Source: Flavobacteriaceae bacterium
Lineage (GTDB): Bacteria; Bacteroidota; Bacteroidia; Flavobacteriales; Flavobacteriaceae
Reading direction: 5' to 3'
Assembly (NCBI GenBank): GCA_027081505.1
Contig: JALWKK010000056.1
Coordinates: forward strand, 1 to 52,647
DNA length: 52,647 nt
The position numbers and the translations under genes were made by a program. Positions within the stretch are counted from its first letter, which is position 1; every line of letters begins with the position of its first letter. This document shows, in pieces, positions 8,419 to 18,403 of this stretch. A model generated the notes under the pieces. That model was not told the origin of the DNA, did not search any database, and saw only the letters and a program-made list of their open reading frames with translations.

Positions 8419-9613
8419 GATCTATAGTAAGGCTTTGGATAAAAACCTGAAAGTATCCAGAATTATCTGTAAAATTGAAGGTAAAAAAACCGGTCCTACT
8501 ATTATCTTTATGGGTGGAATTCACGGCAATGAACCTTCAGGGGTATTTGCATTGCAGCAAGTTTTTTCAGAAATAAAAAAGAAAAAAAAGGATGTTTGCG
8601 GAAATTTATTCGCTCTAAGCGGAAATCTATGGGCACTCGAAAAAGGAGTTCGTTATCAAAAACAAGATTTAAACCGACTCTGGACAGAAGATTCTATTCA
8701 AAAAATTATTAAATCAAACAACAACCAACTATCGGAAGATGCCCGGCAATTAAAAGAAATCTACAAAACACTTGTTGCTATTATCGAAAATCATTCACCG
8801 CCATTTTATTTCTTCGATTTACATACAACTTCCGGAGAAACCATTCCGTTTATAACCGTTAATGACAGCTTGTTAAACCGGAAATTCACAAAGCAATATC
8901 CGTTGCCGTTGGTGTTGGGTATCGAAGAATATTTAGAAGGTCCCTTGTTAAGTTATATCAACGAACTGGGTTATGTTGCATTTGGGTATGAAGCCGGACA
9001 ACACGATGCACTTTCGGCAATTGAAAACCACGTGGCATTTATTTATCTGTCTCTGTATTTTTCGGGTGTGTTTAAAGAAAAAGATAATGCGTTTTATCAG
9101 TATTTTGAAGTGCTTGCAAAATCATCCATTCATCGTATTCATTTTTACGAAATATTTTTCAGATACCGAATTTATCCCGGTGAGCAATTTAAAATGCATC
9201 CCGGATTTGTAAATTTTCAACCCGTAAAAAAAGGTCAAGTAGTAGCTTTTTCAAATAATAAAAAAATAAAAGCAATAAAAAGCGGTAAATTATTTATGCC
9301 TCTGTATCAAGGGCAAGGCGAAGACGGATTTTTCCTTATTAAGCGAGTTCCTAAAATCTTTTTAAAAATTTCATCGGTATTAAGAAAAGTTAGATTTGAT
9401 AAGCTGTTACCCTTGCTTCCGGGAGTTTCTTGGGCATCCGGAACCAAAAATGCGCTTTTGATAAATAAAAAAATAGCTTGGCTTTTTGCCAGAGAATTTT
9501 CCCACCTATTAGGCTATCGGAGTAAACAAGTTAATAAAACGCACTTGTTTGTAAAAAACAGGGAAGAAGCAGCAAAATACAAAGATTATAAAAACGAAAA
9601 ATGGCTCAAATAA
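8411..9613 (+). CDS. Succinylglutamate desuccinylase / aspartoacylase family zinc hydrolase
   Basis: A 400-residue member of the AstE/ASPA branch of the M14 carboxypeptidase-like fold, which hydrolyses N-acyl amino acids or related amides. Zinc ligands are visible as His38 and Glu41 in MGGIHGNEPSG and His138 in FFDLHTTSGETIPF; KQDLNRLW supplies the substrate-carboxylate arginine. The C-terminal part (HPGFVNFQPVKKGQVVAFS) resembles the beta domain of the family, followed by an extra tail of about 90 residues. It overlaps the upstream ligase gene by 8 nt. Pairing a ligase that makes an amide with a hydrolase of amides suggests they act on the same acyl-amino compound, an inference only. Confidence 0.85.
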   Translation: MRKIYSKALDKNLKVSRIICKIEGKKTGPTIIFMGGIHGNEPSGVFALQQVFSEIKKKKKDVCGNLFALSGNLWALEKGVRYQKQDLNRLWTEDSIQKIIKSNNNQLSEDARQLKEIYKTLVAIIENHSPPFYFFDLHTTSGETIPFITVNDSLLNRKFTKQYPLPLVLGIEEYLEGPLLSYINELGYVAFGYEAGQHDALSAIENHVAFIYLSLYFSGVFKEKDNAFYQYFEVLAKSSIHRIHFYEIFFRYRIYPGEQFKMHPGFVNFQPVKKGQVVAFSNNKKIKAIKSGKLFMPLYQGQGEDGFFLIKRVPKIFLKISSVLRKVRFDKLLPLLPGVSWASGTKNALLINKKIAWLFAREFSHLLGYRSKQVNKTHLFVKNREEAAKYKDYKNEKWLK

Positions 9614-9789
9614 CACTTCTTGTTTCTTCATATAAAAACAGCAAATAGGAAACCTTGTTTGGCGTAAAAATTGATGTATCTTTACCCTATGAAACCTCCT
9701 TAACTAAATTATTGTTAAAATAGCAACCCGAACGATAATTTAAGTTATGGTAAGTTCCATGTGACCTATAAAAACAATATAATAAACAC

Positions 9790-11046
9790 ATGAAACGCAT
9801 TTTTTTATTCCTCATACTACTCATTGCATTACAAGCAAAGGCATCTTATATTTTAGTGCCAATGGATGCCGAGACCCAAAAAGAACACCTAAAAGCCTAC
9901 GGAATAACCTATTGGGTTTTAGAAAAACACCTTAAAGTAAAATGGTTACTTAACTATAGAGGCGGCTCTTTTTTACTTCCCGATTCTGAAGAAATTAGAA
10001 AAGAATGTCAGATTAGAGGCGTTTCATTTGAAGTACTTTCCAACGCTAAAACCGAAGAGATTCTAAACGAAATTAACAGTCCGTCACAAAACATGGAAGC
10101 CGTCGTACTTGAAAAAGCACCGCGTATTGCTGTGTACGCACCTCCAACAAATCAACCTTGGGATGATGCCGTTACGATGGTTTTAACCTACGCCGAAATA
10201 CCTTATACCGTTATTTATGATGAAGAAGTGTTAAGTGATCAACTTTTGCTTTACGATTGGTTGCATCTGCACCATGAAGATTTTACAGGACAATACGGAA
10301 AATTTTACAGAGCGTATCGTTCGGCTCCTTGGTATATCGAAAATAAAAAAAATGCCGAAGCATTGGCAGCTAAACTGGGTTATCAAAAAGTTTCTGAAGA
10401 AAAAAGAGATGTAGCCTTAAAAATTAGAGATTACGTAATAGGTGGAGGATTTATGTTTGCTATGTGCAGTGCTACCGATAGTTTTGATATTGCACTTGCC
10501 GCCGAAGGAGTAGATATTTGCGAAACCATGTTTGATGGCGATCCCAGCGAACCCAACTACCAAAGCAAAATAGATTATAACAAAACTTTTGCATTTACCG
10601 ATTTTATTTTGGAGAGAAACCCGATGGTGTACGAATTTTCTTCGATAGATATGACCACCAAACGAAAAATTAGAAAAGAAGTAGATTATTTTAGTTTAAT
10701 GGATTATTCGGCTAAATGGGATCCAATACCTTGTATGTTGGTACAAAATCATACGGCTTTGGTTAAAGGTTTTATGGGGCAAACAACAGCTTTTGCTAGA
10801 GACCAAATTAAAACCAATGTATTGGTGATGGGAGAAAACAAAGCTAACGGAGAAGCACGCTATATTCACGGAATCAAAGGAAAGGGTTTCTACACATTCT
10901 ATGCCGGTCATGACCCCGAAGATTACCAACACCGCGTAGGAGATGCTAAAACCGAATTGGCATTGCACCCTAATTCTCCCGGTTACAGACTTATTTTAAA
11001 TAACGTATTGTTTCCGGCTGCTAAAAAGAAAAAGAAAAAAACCTAA
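9790..11046 (+). CDS. Secreted glutamine-amidotransferase-like protein of unknown function
   Basis: A 418-residue protein with a signal peptide (MKRIFLFLILLIALQAKA). Homologues in flavobacteria are often labelled asparagine synthetase B, but no AsnB glutaminase or synthetase motif is visible. Residues 130-260 have the feel of a class I amidotransferase-like Rossmann fold (RIAVYAPPTNQPWDDAVTMVL; DYVIGGGFMFAMCSATDSFDIAL), with a cysteine in the MCSATDS turn, and the C-terminal region GFYTFYAGHDPEDYQH echoes ThuA or DUF4159-like domains. Export argues against a biosynthetic role. It ends in a lysine run. It converges on the next lipoprotein gene. I do not assign a reaction. Confidence 0.7.
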   Translation: MKRIFLFLILLIALQAKASYILVPMDAETQKEHLKAYGITYWVLEKHLKVKWLLNYRGGSFLLPDSEEIRKECQIRGVSFEVLSNAKTEEILNEINSPSQNMEAVVLEKAPRIAVYAPPTNQPWDDAVTMVLTYAEIPYTVIYDEEVLSDQLLLYDWLHLHHEDFTGQYGKFYRAYRSAPWYIENKKNAEALAAKLGYQKVSEEKRDVALKIRDYVIGGGFMFAMCSATDSFDIALAAEGVDICETMFDGDPSEPNYQSKIDYNKTFAFTDFILERNPMVYEFSSIDMTTKRKIRKEVDYFSLMDYSAKWDPIPCMLVQNHTALVKGFMGQTTAFARDQIKTNVLVMGENKANGEARYIHGIKGKGFYTFYAGHDPEDYQHRVGDAKTELALHPNSPGYRLILNNVLFPAAKKKKKKT

Positions 11047-11122
11047 TGGTGTGGTATAAAAAAACTATCCCGCAAAAGTTAATGGTTTGTAAGATAAATA
11101 GGGTTCCTTCCGGTGATTACAA

Positions 11123-12307
11123 TTATATAAAGTTGTTATCGTTTAAGATACTTTTTAATTGCTCTTTAATGGTTTCTCCTGCATCAAAAACCATTTGTTC
11201 GCTGCTAGGAAAGGGTACAAACCCGTTATTAATTATTTTTAAGTCGTCTTCGGTTAAGGCTTTTTTGTTTCCGGTATAGGTTGCAAAAACGTTTTCAAAA
11301 ACAAATTCGGTCTCCAACGGAAAGTTGTTCAATTCTCTTCCTGTTACTAAATTACGATATATAACTTCACCTACAACATGAGTTGCTTTGCTTTGCGTAG
11401 TAATAAGAATTTCTGCTTCAACAGTTTCAAAAATATCAATTTTTACAGGTTTTCCATTTTCGTCTTTAACAATATTTCCATTTCGGTCTTTTTTGTATTT
11501 CCATCCGGTTTTCACTTCTTTTTCTCTGTGAAACGATTTTTCAAAAATCTTTTCCGGCGAAACTTCAATTACACGGAAGTTTAAATCAATTCCGTATGTG
11601 TAATCTATATTGTTTTGCGGTTTACTATGGTATTCAGTCCAAAAATCATCTAACCCGTAGGTGTTAAAATTAAGCAAATCTTCTTCTAATCGATACGGAA
11701 TTAAAATGCCGCTGTAGTTATTAATAGTAACCAATACAAAATCGGTTCCTCTATAATGGGCTTCGTCACGCAATTGTTTAGCATCTCGAAAAGTAGAATT
11801 AATATCTGTTAACTCGCAGAATACAGTATAAGCTTTGCGATAGTCCTCTTTTGTATTGTAGCTCATATAATTTTTTCCAACGTCATACAAGTGTACTTCA
11901 TAAACCTTTCTGGCTTGTGCAATTTCGTCGGAATAATCTTCAAATTTAAATTTGGCATTTCGGTTAAGAGACGAAATAGAAAGCGGAAACAAGGGGCGAA
12001 TTAGATCCTGTCTGTTTCGTAATTGTACATAGGTGTAATAAATCTCACGTGGTGCATCCGGATTATCGCTTTTTTTTAAATACTTAATGTTTCGTTTGTC
12101 TTGATCTACTGCTTTTTTAAAAGCCTTTTCCAGTAATAAAATGTGTTCGTTTGCTTTTGAAGAATTAGGTTTTTTTTGTAATTTTTTTACCGCCAATTCA
12201 ATAGCCGTATCGTAATTTCCTTGTGCAATAAAACGTTGGTTTCGTTTTACGCTGTTACAAGAAACAAGAAGTAAAATAACGAGCGGTAAGAGTATAATTT
12301 TCTTCAT
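11123..12307 (-). CDS. Lipoprotein with TPR-like N-terminus, function unknown
   Basis: A 394-residue predicted lipoprotein. MKKIILLPLVILLLVSCNSVKR gives a clear lipobox with the cysteine at residue 17. Residues 25-75 (RFIAQGNYDTAIELAVKKLQKKPNSSKANEHI) look like a tetratricopeptide repeat. The rest is mixed alpha/beta with no recognised domain (for example TDFVLVTINNYSGILIPYRLEEDLLN and the late strand pair EAEILITTQSKATHVVGEVIYRNL). ATG 12307 is preferred; three further codons back to a TTG at 12316 are possible. The gene follows fahA by about 50 nt on the same strand and may share its transcript. Confidence 0.7.
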   Translation of the reverse strand: MKKIILLPLVILLLVSCNSVKRNQRFIAQGNYDTAIELAVKKLQKKPNSSKANEHILLLEKAFKKAVDQDKRNIKYLKKSDNPDAPREIYYTYVQLRNRQDLIRPLFPLSISSLNRNAKFKFEDYSDEIAQARKVYEVHLYDVGKNYMSYNTKEDYRKAYTVFCELTDINSTFRDAKQLRDEAHYRGTDFVLVTINNYSGILIPYRLEEDLLNFNTYGLDDFWTEYHSKPQNNIDYTYGIDLNFRVIEVSPEKIFEKSFHREKEVKTGWKYKKDRNGNIVKDENGKPVKIDIFETVEAEILITTQSKATHVVGEVIYRNLVTGRELNNFPLETEFVFENVFATYTGNKKALTEDDLKIINNGFVPFPSSEQMVFDAGETIKEQLKSILNDNNFI

Positions 12308-12357
12308 AATCTTCAAGCTTTGGTATGGTTAGTTAAATACAAGTGTTGTGATAAAAA

Positions 12358-13635
12358 CTATTGGAGTGCGGGTAATATTTTCCCGATACATTCACCAAAT
12401 CCTATTCTTAAACCGTCTTTCTCGCAATGCGCACGCATAATTACGGTATCTCCGTCTTGAACAAATTTTCGGGTAGTTCCGTCCTTGAGTGTAACCGGAT
12501 TTTGACCACGCCAAGTGAGTTCCAGCATCGAGCCGTAACTATCTTTTGTAGGTCCCGAAATAGTACCGCTTCCCATCATATCGCCCGAGCGTACATTGCA
12601 ACCGTTTACCGTGTGATGTGTGAGTTGCTGCGCCATAGACCAATACATATATTTAAAATTGCTGTTTGCCAATGTGGTTTCTTCTCCGTTTTCGGGTTTA
12701 ATACCAACTTGTAATTTAATATCAAAATTCTTTTTTCCGGTTTGTCGTAAATAGGGTAGTGGTTGTGGCTCTTGTTTTGGACCTTCGGTTCTAAAAGGTT
12801 CTAAGGCATCTAATGTTACAATCCATGGCGAAATAGTAGATGCAAAGTTTTTACCCAAAAACGGTCCAAGCGGCACATATTCCCAAGCTTGAATATCTCT
12901 TGCACTCCAATCGTTAAAAAGGACTAATCCGAAAATATAATCTTCTGCCTCTTCAATAGGCACTCGATGACCTAAAACATTGGCATCGGTGGTGATAAAA
13001 GCCATTTCCAATTCAAAGTCCAATAATTTGGTAGGACCAAATCCGGGAATACCATCTTCGCCGGGTTTGGTTTGTCCAACAGGACGATGAATGGGTGTCC
13101 CCGAAGGAATAATAGACGAGCTTCTTCCGTGATAGCCAATCGGGATGTGCAACCAGTTAGGCAACAGTGCATTTTTTGGGTCTCTAAATAGCGATCCTAC
13201 ATTGGTAGCATGTTCTTTGCTGGCATAAAAATCGGTGTAATCGCCTACATCTACCGGAAGTTGCATTTCAATTTCATCTAATGTAAAAAGTATTTGTTTT
13301 TTATGAGCTTCGTTATCTCTTAATTTCGGATTATCTTTTAAGAATATATCCGAAACACGGTTACGTACCAAACGCCAAGTTTTTCTTCCGTCTGCAATAA
13401 AATCGTTTAAACTGTCTTGAAGAAAAATATCATCGGTAAGTTCGATGCCTTCAAAATAACCTAATTGATGTAAAGCACCTAAATCTATTGCGTAATCGCC
13501 AATTCGAGTACCAATGGTTATAATGTCATCTCTGGTTAAAAAAACACCAAAAGGAATGTTTTGAATAGGAAAATCGGTATTTGGTTTGGTATCTAACCAA
13601 GTTTTTCTGGTGGGGTCGTTTGCGGATAAAGGCAT
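12358..13635 (-). CDS. fahA: Fumarylacetoacetase
   Basis: Last step of tyrosine degradation, hydrolysing fumarylacetoacetate to fumarate and acetoacetate. The length of 425 residues fits bacterial and eukaryotic FAH. The N-terminal domain begins DFPIQNIPFGVFLT. The catalytic domain carries the typical PVDVGDYTDFYASKEHATNVG, PIGYHGRSSSIIPSG, ELEMAFITTDAN, NDWSARDIQAWEYVPLGPFLGKNF (shown in parts: NDWSARDIQAWEY and PLGPFLGKNF) and NVRSGDMMGSGTISG motifs with the metal-binding acids. It is divergent from glyA; their -7 boxes are about 33 nt apart. Other tyrosine-degradation genes are not in the window. Confidence 0.96.
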   Translation of the reverse strand: MPLSANDPTRKTWLDTKPNTDFPIQNIPFGVFLTRDDIITIGTRIGDYAIDLGALHQLGYFEGIELTDDIFLQDSLNDFIADGRKTWRLVRNRVSDIFLKDNPKLRDNEAHKKQILFTLDEIEMQLPVDVGDYTDFYASKEHATNVGSLFRDPKNALLPNWLHIPIGYHGRSSSIIPSGTPIHRPVGQTKPGEDGIPGFGPTKLLDFELEMAFITTDANVLGHRVPIEEAEDYIFGLVLFNDWSARDIQAWEYVPLGPFLGKNFASTISPWIVTLDALEPFRTEGPKQEPQPLPYLRQTGKKNFDIKLQVGIKPENGEETTLANSNFKYMYWSMAQQLTHHTVNGCNVRSGDMMGSGTISGPTKDSYGSMLELTWRGQNPVTLKDGTTRKFVQDGDTVIMRAHCEKDGLRIGFGECIGKILPALQ

Positions 13636-13708
13636 AATTTCTTGTTTTAATAGGTTATGGGTTTTCTGTGAAAACCAAAAATTATATAACTGGCTAACTT
13701 TTCGACTT

Positions 13709-13716
13709 CAAATATA
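13709..13716 (-). promoter_or_regulatory. fahA promoter, -7 box
   Basis: Minus strand TATATTTG, an exact TAnnTTTG match, giving a leader of about 70 nt before the ATG at 13635. No -33 TTG at the standard spacing was seen. Confidence 0.5.
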
Positions 13717-13721
13717 GGATT

Positions 13722-13756
13722 TTTGTTTATCTAACCGAATGGTTTTACTATTTTTG
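13722..13756 (+). promoter_or_regulatory. glyA promoter (TTTG, 23-nt spacer, TATTTTTG)
   Basis: TTTG at 13722-13725 and TATTTTTG at 13749-13756 are spaced 23 nt apart and sit 26 nt upstream of the glyA ATG, matching the Bacteroidota promoter pattern. Confidence 0.6.
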
Positions 13757-13782
13757 GCAATAATTATTTTAAATCTTTTACT

Positions 13783-15060
13783 ATGCACCGTGACCAACAA
13801 ATTTTTGAACTTATTAATGAAGAAGAACAACGTCAAATAAACGGACTGGAACTCATTGCTTCAGAGAATTTTGTAAGCAACCAAGTGCGAGAAGCTGCCG
13901 GTTCTGTTTTAACCAACAAATATGCCGAAGGCTACCCGGGGAAAAGATATTACGGCGGATGCGAAATAGTGGACGAGGTGGAGCAAATAGCAATAGATAG
14001 AGCCAAAGAGTTATTCGGAGCCGAATATGTAAACGTACAACCGCATAGTGGTTCGCAGGCAAACAGCGCTGTGTTTTTTGCTTGTTTAAAACCGGGCGAT
14101 ACTTTTTTAGGGTTTGATTTATCACACGGAGGACATCTAACACACGGTTCGCCTGTAAATTTTTCCGGCACATTGTACAAGCCGGTGTTTTACGGCGTAG
14201 ACAAATACACAGGAGTATTGGATTACAACAAAATTGAAGACATTGCCAAAAAAGAAAAGCCCAAGATGATAATTGCCGGAGCATCGGCTTATTCCAGGGA
14301 GATAGACTATCAAACTTTTAGAGAAATTGCCGATAGAGTGGGTGCTATTTTAATGGCAGATATTGCACATCCTGCCGGTTTAATTGCCAAAGGAATTTTA
14401 CAAGATCCTATACCGCATTGTCATGTAGTTACTACCACAACTCATAAAACCCTTCGTGGTCCTCGTGGCGGAATGATTTTAATAGGAAAAGATTTTGAAA
14501 ACCCTTTTGGGAAAAAACTTAAAAACGGAAATTTAAAGAAAATGTCTTCTTTAATTAACAGTGCTATCTTTCCGGGCAACCAAGGAGGACCTTTAGAACA
14601 CATTATTGCTGCTAAAGCCATCGCTTTTGGTGAAGCTTTAACCGATGATTTTCTACACTATATGGTACAAGTAAAGAAAAATGCAGCAGCTATGGCAAAA
14701 GCATTTGTAAAAAAAGATTATCATATTATTTCGGGCGGAACCGATAACCATATGATGCTCATAGATTTACGGAATAAAAATATTACGGGAAAACAAGCCG
14801 AACAAGCACTTGTACAAGCCGGTATTACAGTAAACAAAAATATGGTTCCGTTTGATACCCAATCACCTTTTGTTACCAGTGGCATACGAGTAGGAACTCC
14901 TGCCGTTACCACACGCGGATTAAAAGAAGAGGATATGAAAACAATTGTATATATGATAGATGAAGTTATTAATCATCCCGATAATCCGGTGGTATTACAA
15001 AACGTTTCCAAACGAGTTCGTAAAATGATGCACGCTCGACCGCTGTTTGAAGGAGAATAG
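13783..15060 (+). CDS. glyA: Serine hydroxymethyltransferase
   Basis: PLP-dependent cytoplasmic enzyme that converts serine and tetrahydrofolate to glycine and methylene-tetrahydrofolate. At 425 residues it has the usual length. Recognisable parts are [34 protein letters not shown], the folate-site [18 protein letters not shown], and the PLP lysine at about K222 in [17 protein letters not shown]. The C-terminus [19 protein letters not shown] is typical. It is transcribed divergently from fahA. The downstream cytochrome c biogenesis gene has its own promoter. Identity is secure. Confidence 0.98.
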   Translation: MHRDQQIFELINEEEQRQINGLELIASENFVSNQVREAAGSVLTNKYAEGYPGKRYYGGCEIVDEVEQIAIDRAKELFGAEYVNVQPHSGSQANSAVFFACLKPGDTFLGFDLSHGGHLTHGSPVNFSGTLYKPVFYGVDKYTGVLDYNKIEDIAKKEKPKMIIAGASAYSREIDYQTFREIADRVGAILMADIAHPAGLIAKGILQDPIPHCHVVTTTTHKTLRGPRGGMILIGKDFENPFGKKLKNGNLKKMSSLINSAIFPGNQGGPLEHIIAAKAIAFGEALTDDFLHYMVQVKKNAAAMAKAFVKKDYHIISGGTDNHMMLIDLRNKNITGKQAEQALVQAGITVNKNMVPFDTQSPFVTSGIRVGTPAVTTRGLKEEDMKTIVYMIDEVINHPDNPVVLQNVSKRVRKMMHARPLFEGE

Positions 15061-15101
15061 ATTTTAACCAAATTTTATAAACAATTCTTCTAGCGAAACA
15101 C

Positions 15102-15109
15102 TACTTTTG
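15102..15109 (+). promoter_or_regulatory. Promoter of the cytochrome c biogenesis gene, -7 box
   Basis: TACTTTTG matches TAnnTTTG and ends 18 nt before ATG 15128. It overlaps the TTG at 15107 that would begin the longest frame, so ATG 15128 is the better start. Confidence 0.55.
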
Positions 15110-15127
15110 CAAATCAATTTTATAGTG

Positions 15128-18100
15128 ATGTTAAAAAAACTTGCAACTATTCTTTTTTCTACCCGTTTAACGGCTGTTTTGTTTATTATTTTTGCCATAG
15201 CAATGGCTACCGGAACGCTTTTAGATGCTTCGGCGGAAACATCTCCCACACCATATACAAAAGAGCTTATCTATGATGCTTGGTGGTTTGAGTTAATTAT
15301 GCTTTTGTTTATGATTAACTTTATAGGAAACATTTCCAGATACCAACTTTTTAAAAAAGAAAAATGGGCAACACTATTACTGCATCTGGCTTTCATTTTC
15401 ATTATTTTCGGAGCCTTTATTACCCGGTACATTAGTTATGAAGGAGCCATGCACATTAGAGAAGGTGCAACCGAAAATAAAATACTTTCTTCCGAAACGT
15501 ATATCACCGCTTTTATAGATGGCGATTACGAAGTAAACGGTGTAAAACAACGCCGTGTCATTGCACCTAAAAAAGTTAGGTTAAGCGACAGGTTAGATAA
15601 CAATTTTACCATTGAAACCGATTATAAAGGAAAACCGGTAACCATCCGGTTTAAAGAATTTATAAAAAATGCCAAAGAAGGTATTATCCCTTCGGGTGAA
15701 GGAGAGGAGTATCTAAAAATTGTAGAATCGGGTTCCGGAAAACGAGAAGAGCATTGGTTAAAATCGGGTGAAGTACAAAACATTCACAACGTACTATTTG
15801 CATTAAACAAACCTACCGACGGAGCAATTAACCTACTAATAGAAGGAGATAGCACCGCTATAGAATCTCCATTTTCCGGAAATTATATGATCATGGCAGA
15901 CCAAACCAAAGGTAGTGTCGTAGCAGATAGTTTACAACCCTTTCATCTTCGGTCTTTGTATCAATTAGGTGGCATGTCCTTCGTAGTTCCCGAACCTGTA
16001 ATTAAAGGAAAATACGGTGTTATAAAAGCTCATAGAAAAGAAAAAACCAATCAAGATGCCGTGTTGGTTACTGTACAATCCGGTAACGAAAAAAAAGATA
16101 TTTGGTTGCTTGGTGGGAAAGGAATTCCTCCGGCTATGCAAAAAATAGCTTTAAACGGTTTGGAAATTTATGTAGGTTACGGATCAAAAGAAATAGAACT
16201 TCCGTTTAGTATTACTTTAAACGATTTTATTGCCGAAAAATATCCCGGTACACAACGCGGATTTTCTTCTTTTAAAAGTAAAATAACCGTAAATAAACCC
16301 AATAACCAATTTTACGATTACGATATTTATATGAATCACGTTTTAGACGAAAGCGGTTACCGGTTTTTTCAATCGGGATTTGATCCCGACGAAAAAGGAA
16401 CCATTTTAAGTGTAAATCATGATTTTTGGGGAACCTGGATTACTTATATTGGTTACACCTTATTGTATATAGGATTACTGGGTGTTTTATTTACACGAAA
16501 CAGCCGATTTGGGTCATTAAAAAAACAACTAAAAAAGGTACATGGCAAACAAGCAAAAATAACCGCGCTGCTACTTTTGTTTATTTCGTTTTCTGCAATG
16601 GCACAGGAAAATGCTTCGCACCAAACATTTTCAAAACAGCAAATAGACTCGCTAATACAAGCAAATGCCGTCGATAAATCGCACGCTTTAAAGTTTGCAC
16701 GGCTCGTTATTCAAGATAACGGGAGGATGAAACCGGTAAATACTTTTGCCAGTGAGTTATTACGAAAAATAAGCCATAAAACCCATTACCAAGGGTTGGA
16801 TGCCAATCAGGTATTTCTTTCCATGACAGAATTTCCCAGACTTTGGGTTGAAGCACCCGTAATTTATTTAAAAAGAGGAAACGATAGTATCCGAAAAATT
16901 ATAGGAGTTCCTTTAGAAAGAAAGGAAATAGCTTTAATAGATTTATTTGATGAAAAAGGCAATTACAAACTTGAACCTTATCTTGAAGATGCAACACGAA
17001 CCACAAACCCCAATCAGTTTCAAAAAGATTTTATAAAAACACACGAAAATTTTTATTTGCTGAACCAAGCATTAAGCGGAAGCATTTTAAAGGTGTTTCC
17101 TATCCCTAATGATGCTTCAAATAAATGGATTTCCTATCCCGAATTAAGTCAAGCAAACATTAAAGGAAACGACTCCTTATACGTTAAAAACATCTTGCCA
17201 ATGTATTTTGAAACACTAAAGCAAGCAAGAAAAACCAATGATTATTCGCAAGCAGATAAACTGTTGGAAAGCATTACGGCTTTTCAGAAAAAATTTGGAA
17301 GTGAAGTACTTCCTCCCGAAAATAAAATAAAAGCCGAAATACTTTATAACAAAGCCGATATCTTTAACAGGATGTACAAATTTTTTACCCTAATAGGTAT
17401 TTTGATGTTTGTCTTTGTTATTCTGCAAATATTTTATAGCAACAAGTCGCTAAACTTGCTTATTAACGCTTGTAAATATCTTATTTGGCTATCGTTAATT
17501 ATTCTTACTGCCGGACTTATATTACGGTGGTATGTTAGCGGGCACGCACCTTGGAGTGATGCGTATGAAAGCATTGTTTATGTGGGTTGGGCAACCGTAT
17601 TATTCGGGTTGATTTTAGGAAGAAAAAGCCCGTTAACCGTTGCATCTACTGCTTTTGTAGCGGCGATTATTCTTTGGGTTGCACATCAAAACTGGATAGA
17701 CCCTTCTATTTCAAATCTGCAACCGGTTTTAAATAGTTATTGGCTAATGATACATGTAGCAATTATCGTAGCCGGTTACGGACCATTTACACTAGGAATG
17801 ATACTAGGTGCCACGGTTTTATTATTAATGATTTTGACCAACTCGAAGAATAAACAAAAGATGAATCTCTACGTAAAAGAGTTGCTTATTATAACAGAAA
17901 TGGCATTAATAGTGGGGTTGGTGCTTTTTACCATCGGAAATTTTTTGGGAGGACAATGGGCAAATGAAAGTTGGGGACGCTATTGGGGTTGGGATCCTAA
18001 AGAAACGTGGGCACTTATAAGTATTATGGTTTACGCATTTGTAGTGCATATGCGATTGGTACCCGGACTCAGAGGAAAATGGCAATTTGCTACTGCTTCC

Positions 18101-18307
18101 GTTTTTGCTTATGCTTCGATTATGATGACCTATTTTGGTGTTAATTTTTATTTGGTAGGATTACATTCTTATGCGAGCGGAGAAAAAACCTTGACACCTG
18201 ATTTTGTTTGGTACACCGTATTTTTCTTTATAATGTTAAGTACACTGGCTTATTTTAAATATAGAAAATATTATAAAAGATACTATCCCAAAAAGTGTGT
18301 AAAGTAA
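15128..18307 (+). CDS. ccsBA: Cytochrome c biogenesis protein, fused ResB-CcsA (System II)
   Basis: Large inner-membrane protein (about 1059 residues) that exports heme and ligates it to apocytochrome c. The first 450 residues are ResB/CcsB-like: MLKKLATILFSTRLTAVLFIIFAIAMATGTLLDAS, a helix pair around residue 60-100, a big periplasmic domain, and a return helix (WGTWITYIGYTLLYIGLLGVLF). A second soluble segment follows, and the C-terminal 350 residues are CcsA-like, with the tryptophan-rich heme motif WGRYWGWDPKETWALI and histidines in the flanking helices (VAHQNW, MIHVAII, VVHMRL). Such fusions of about 1050 residues are typical of Bacteroidota. ATG 15128 is chosen over an upstream TTG lying in the promoter. 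Confidence 0.95.
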   Translation: MLKKLATILFSTRLTAVLFIIFAIAMATGTLLDASAETSPTPYTKELIYDAWWFELIMLLFMINFIGNISRYQLFKKEKWATLLLHLAFIFIIFGAFITRYISYEGAMHIREGATENKILSSETYITAFIDGDYEVNGVKQRRVIAPKKVRLSDRLDNNFTIETDYKGKPVTIRFKEFIKNAKEGIIPSGEGEEYLKIVESGSGKREEHWLKSGEVQNIHNVLFALNKPTDGAINLLIEGDSTAIESPFSGNYMIMADQTKGSVVADSLQPFHLRSLYQLGGMSFVVPEPVIKGKYGVIKAHRKEKTNQDAVLVTVQSGNEKKDIWLLGGKGIPPAMQKIALNGLEIYVGYGSKEIELPFSITLNDFIAEKYPGTQRGFSSFKSKITVNKPNNQFYDYDIYMNHVLDESGYRFFQSGFDPDEKGTILSVNHDFWGTWITYIGYTLLYIGLLGVLFTRNSRFGSLKKQLKKVHGKQAKITALLLLFISFSAMAQENASHQTFSKQQIDSLIQANAVDKSHALKFARLVIQDNGRMKPVNTFASELLRKISHKTHYQGLDANQVFLSMTEFPRLWVEAPVIYLKRGNDSIRKIIGVPLERKEIALIDLFDEKGNYKLEPYLEDATRTTNPNQFQKDFIKTHENFYLLNQALSGSILKVFPIPNDASNKWISYPELSQANIKGNDSLYVKNILPMYFETLKQARKTNDYSQADKLLESITAFQKKFGSEVLPPENKIKAEILYNKADIFNRMYKFFTLIGILMFVFVILQIFYSNKSLNLLINACKYLIWLSLIILTAGLILRWYVSGHAPWSDAYESIVYVGWATVLFGLILGRKSPLTVASTAFVAAIILWVAHQNWIDPSISNLQPVLNSYWLMIHVAIIVAGYGPFTLGMILGATVLLLMILTNSKNKQKMNLYVKELLIITEMALIVGLVLFTIGNFLGGQWANESWGRYWGWDPKETWALISIMVYAFVVHMRLVPGLRGKWQFATASVFAYASIMMTYFGVNFYLVGLHSYASGEKTLTPDFVWYTVFFFIMLSTLAYFKYRKYYKRYYPKKCVK

Positions 18308-18403
18308 GTTTTTGGTTTTTTAAATATAATTAATAGTGAAATTTAAAAACAGCATTCTCTTTTTTTATGTAATTTTAAAAACGTTTTAGGATGAGATTGA
18401 GAA

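Noticed and set aside
13853-14284. 143-residue minus-strand reading frame inside glyA
   Set aside because: Antisense to a strongly conserved gene; the composition is unusual and no family motif is visible. A shadow frame.
15107-15127. TTG start seven codons upstream of the cytochrome c biogenesis gene
   Set aside because: The TTG lies inside the TACTTTTG promoter box; ATG 15128 starts the conserved N-terminus.
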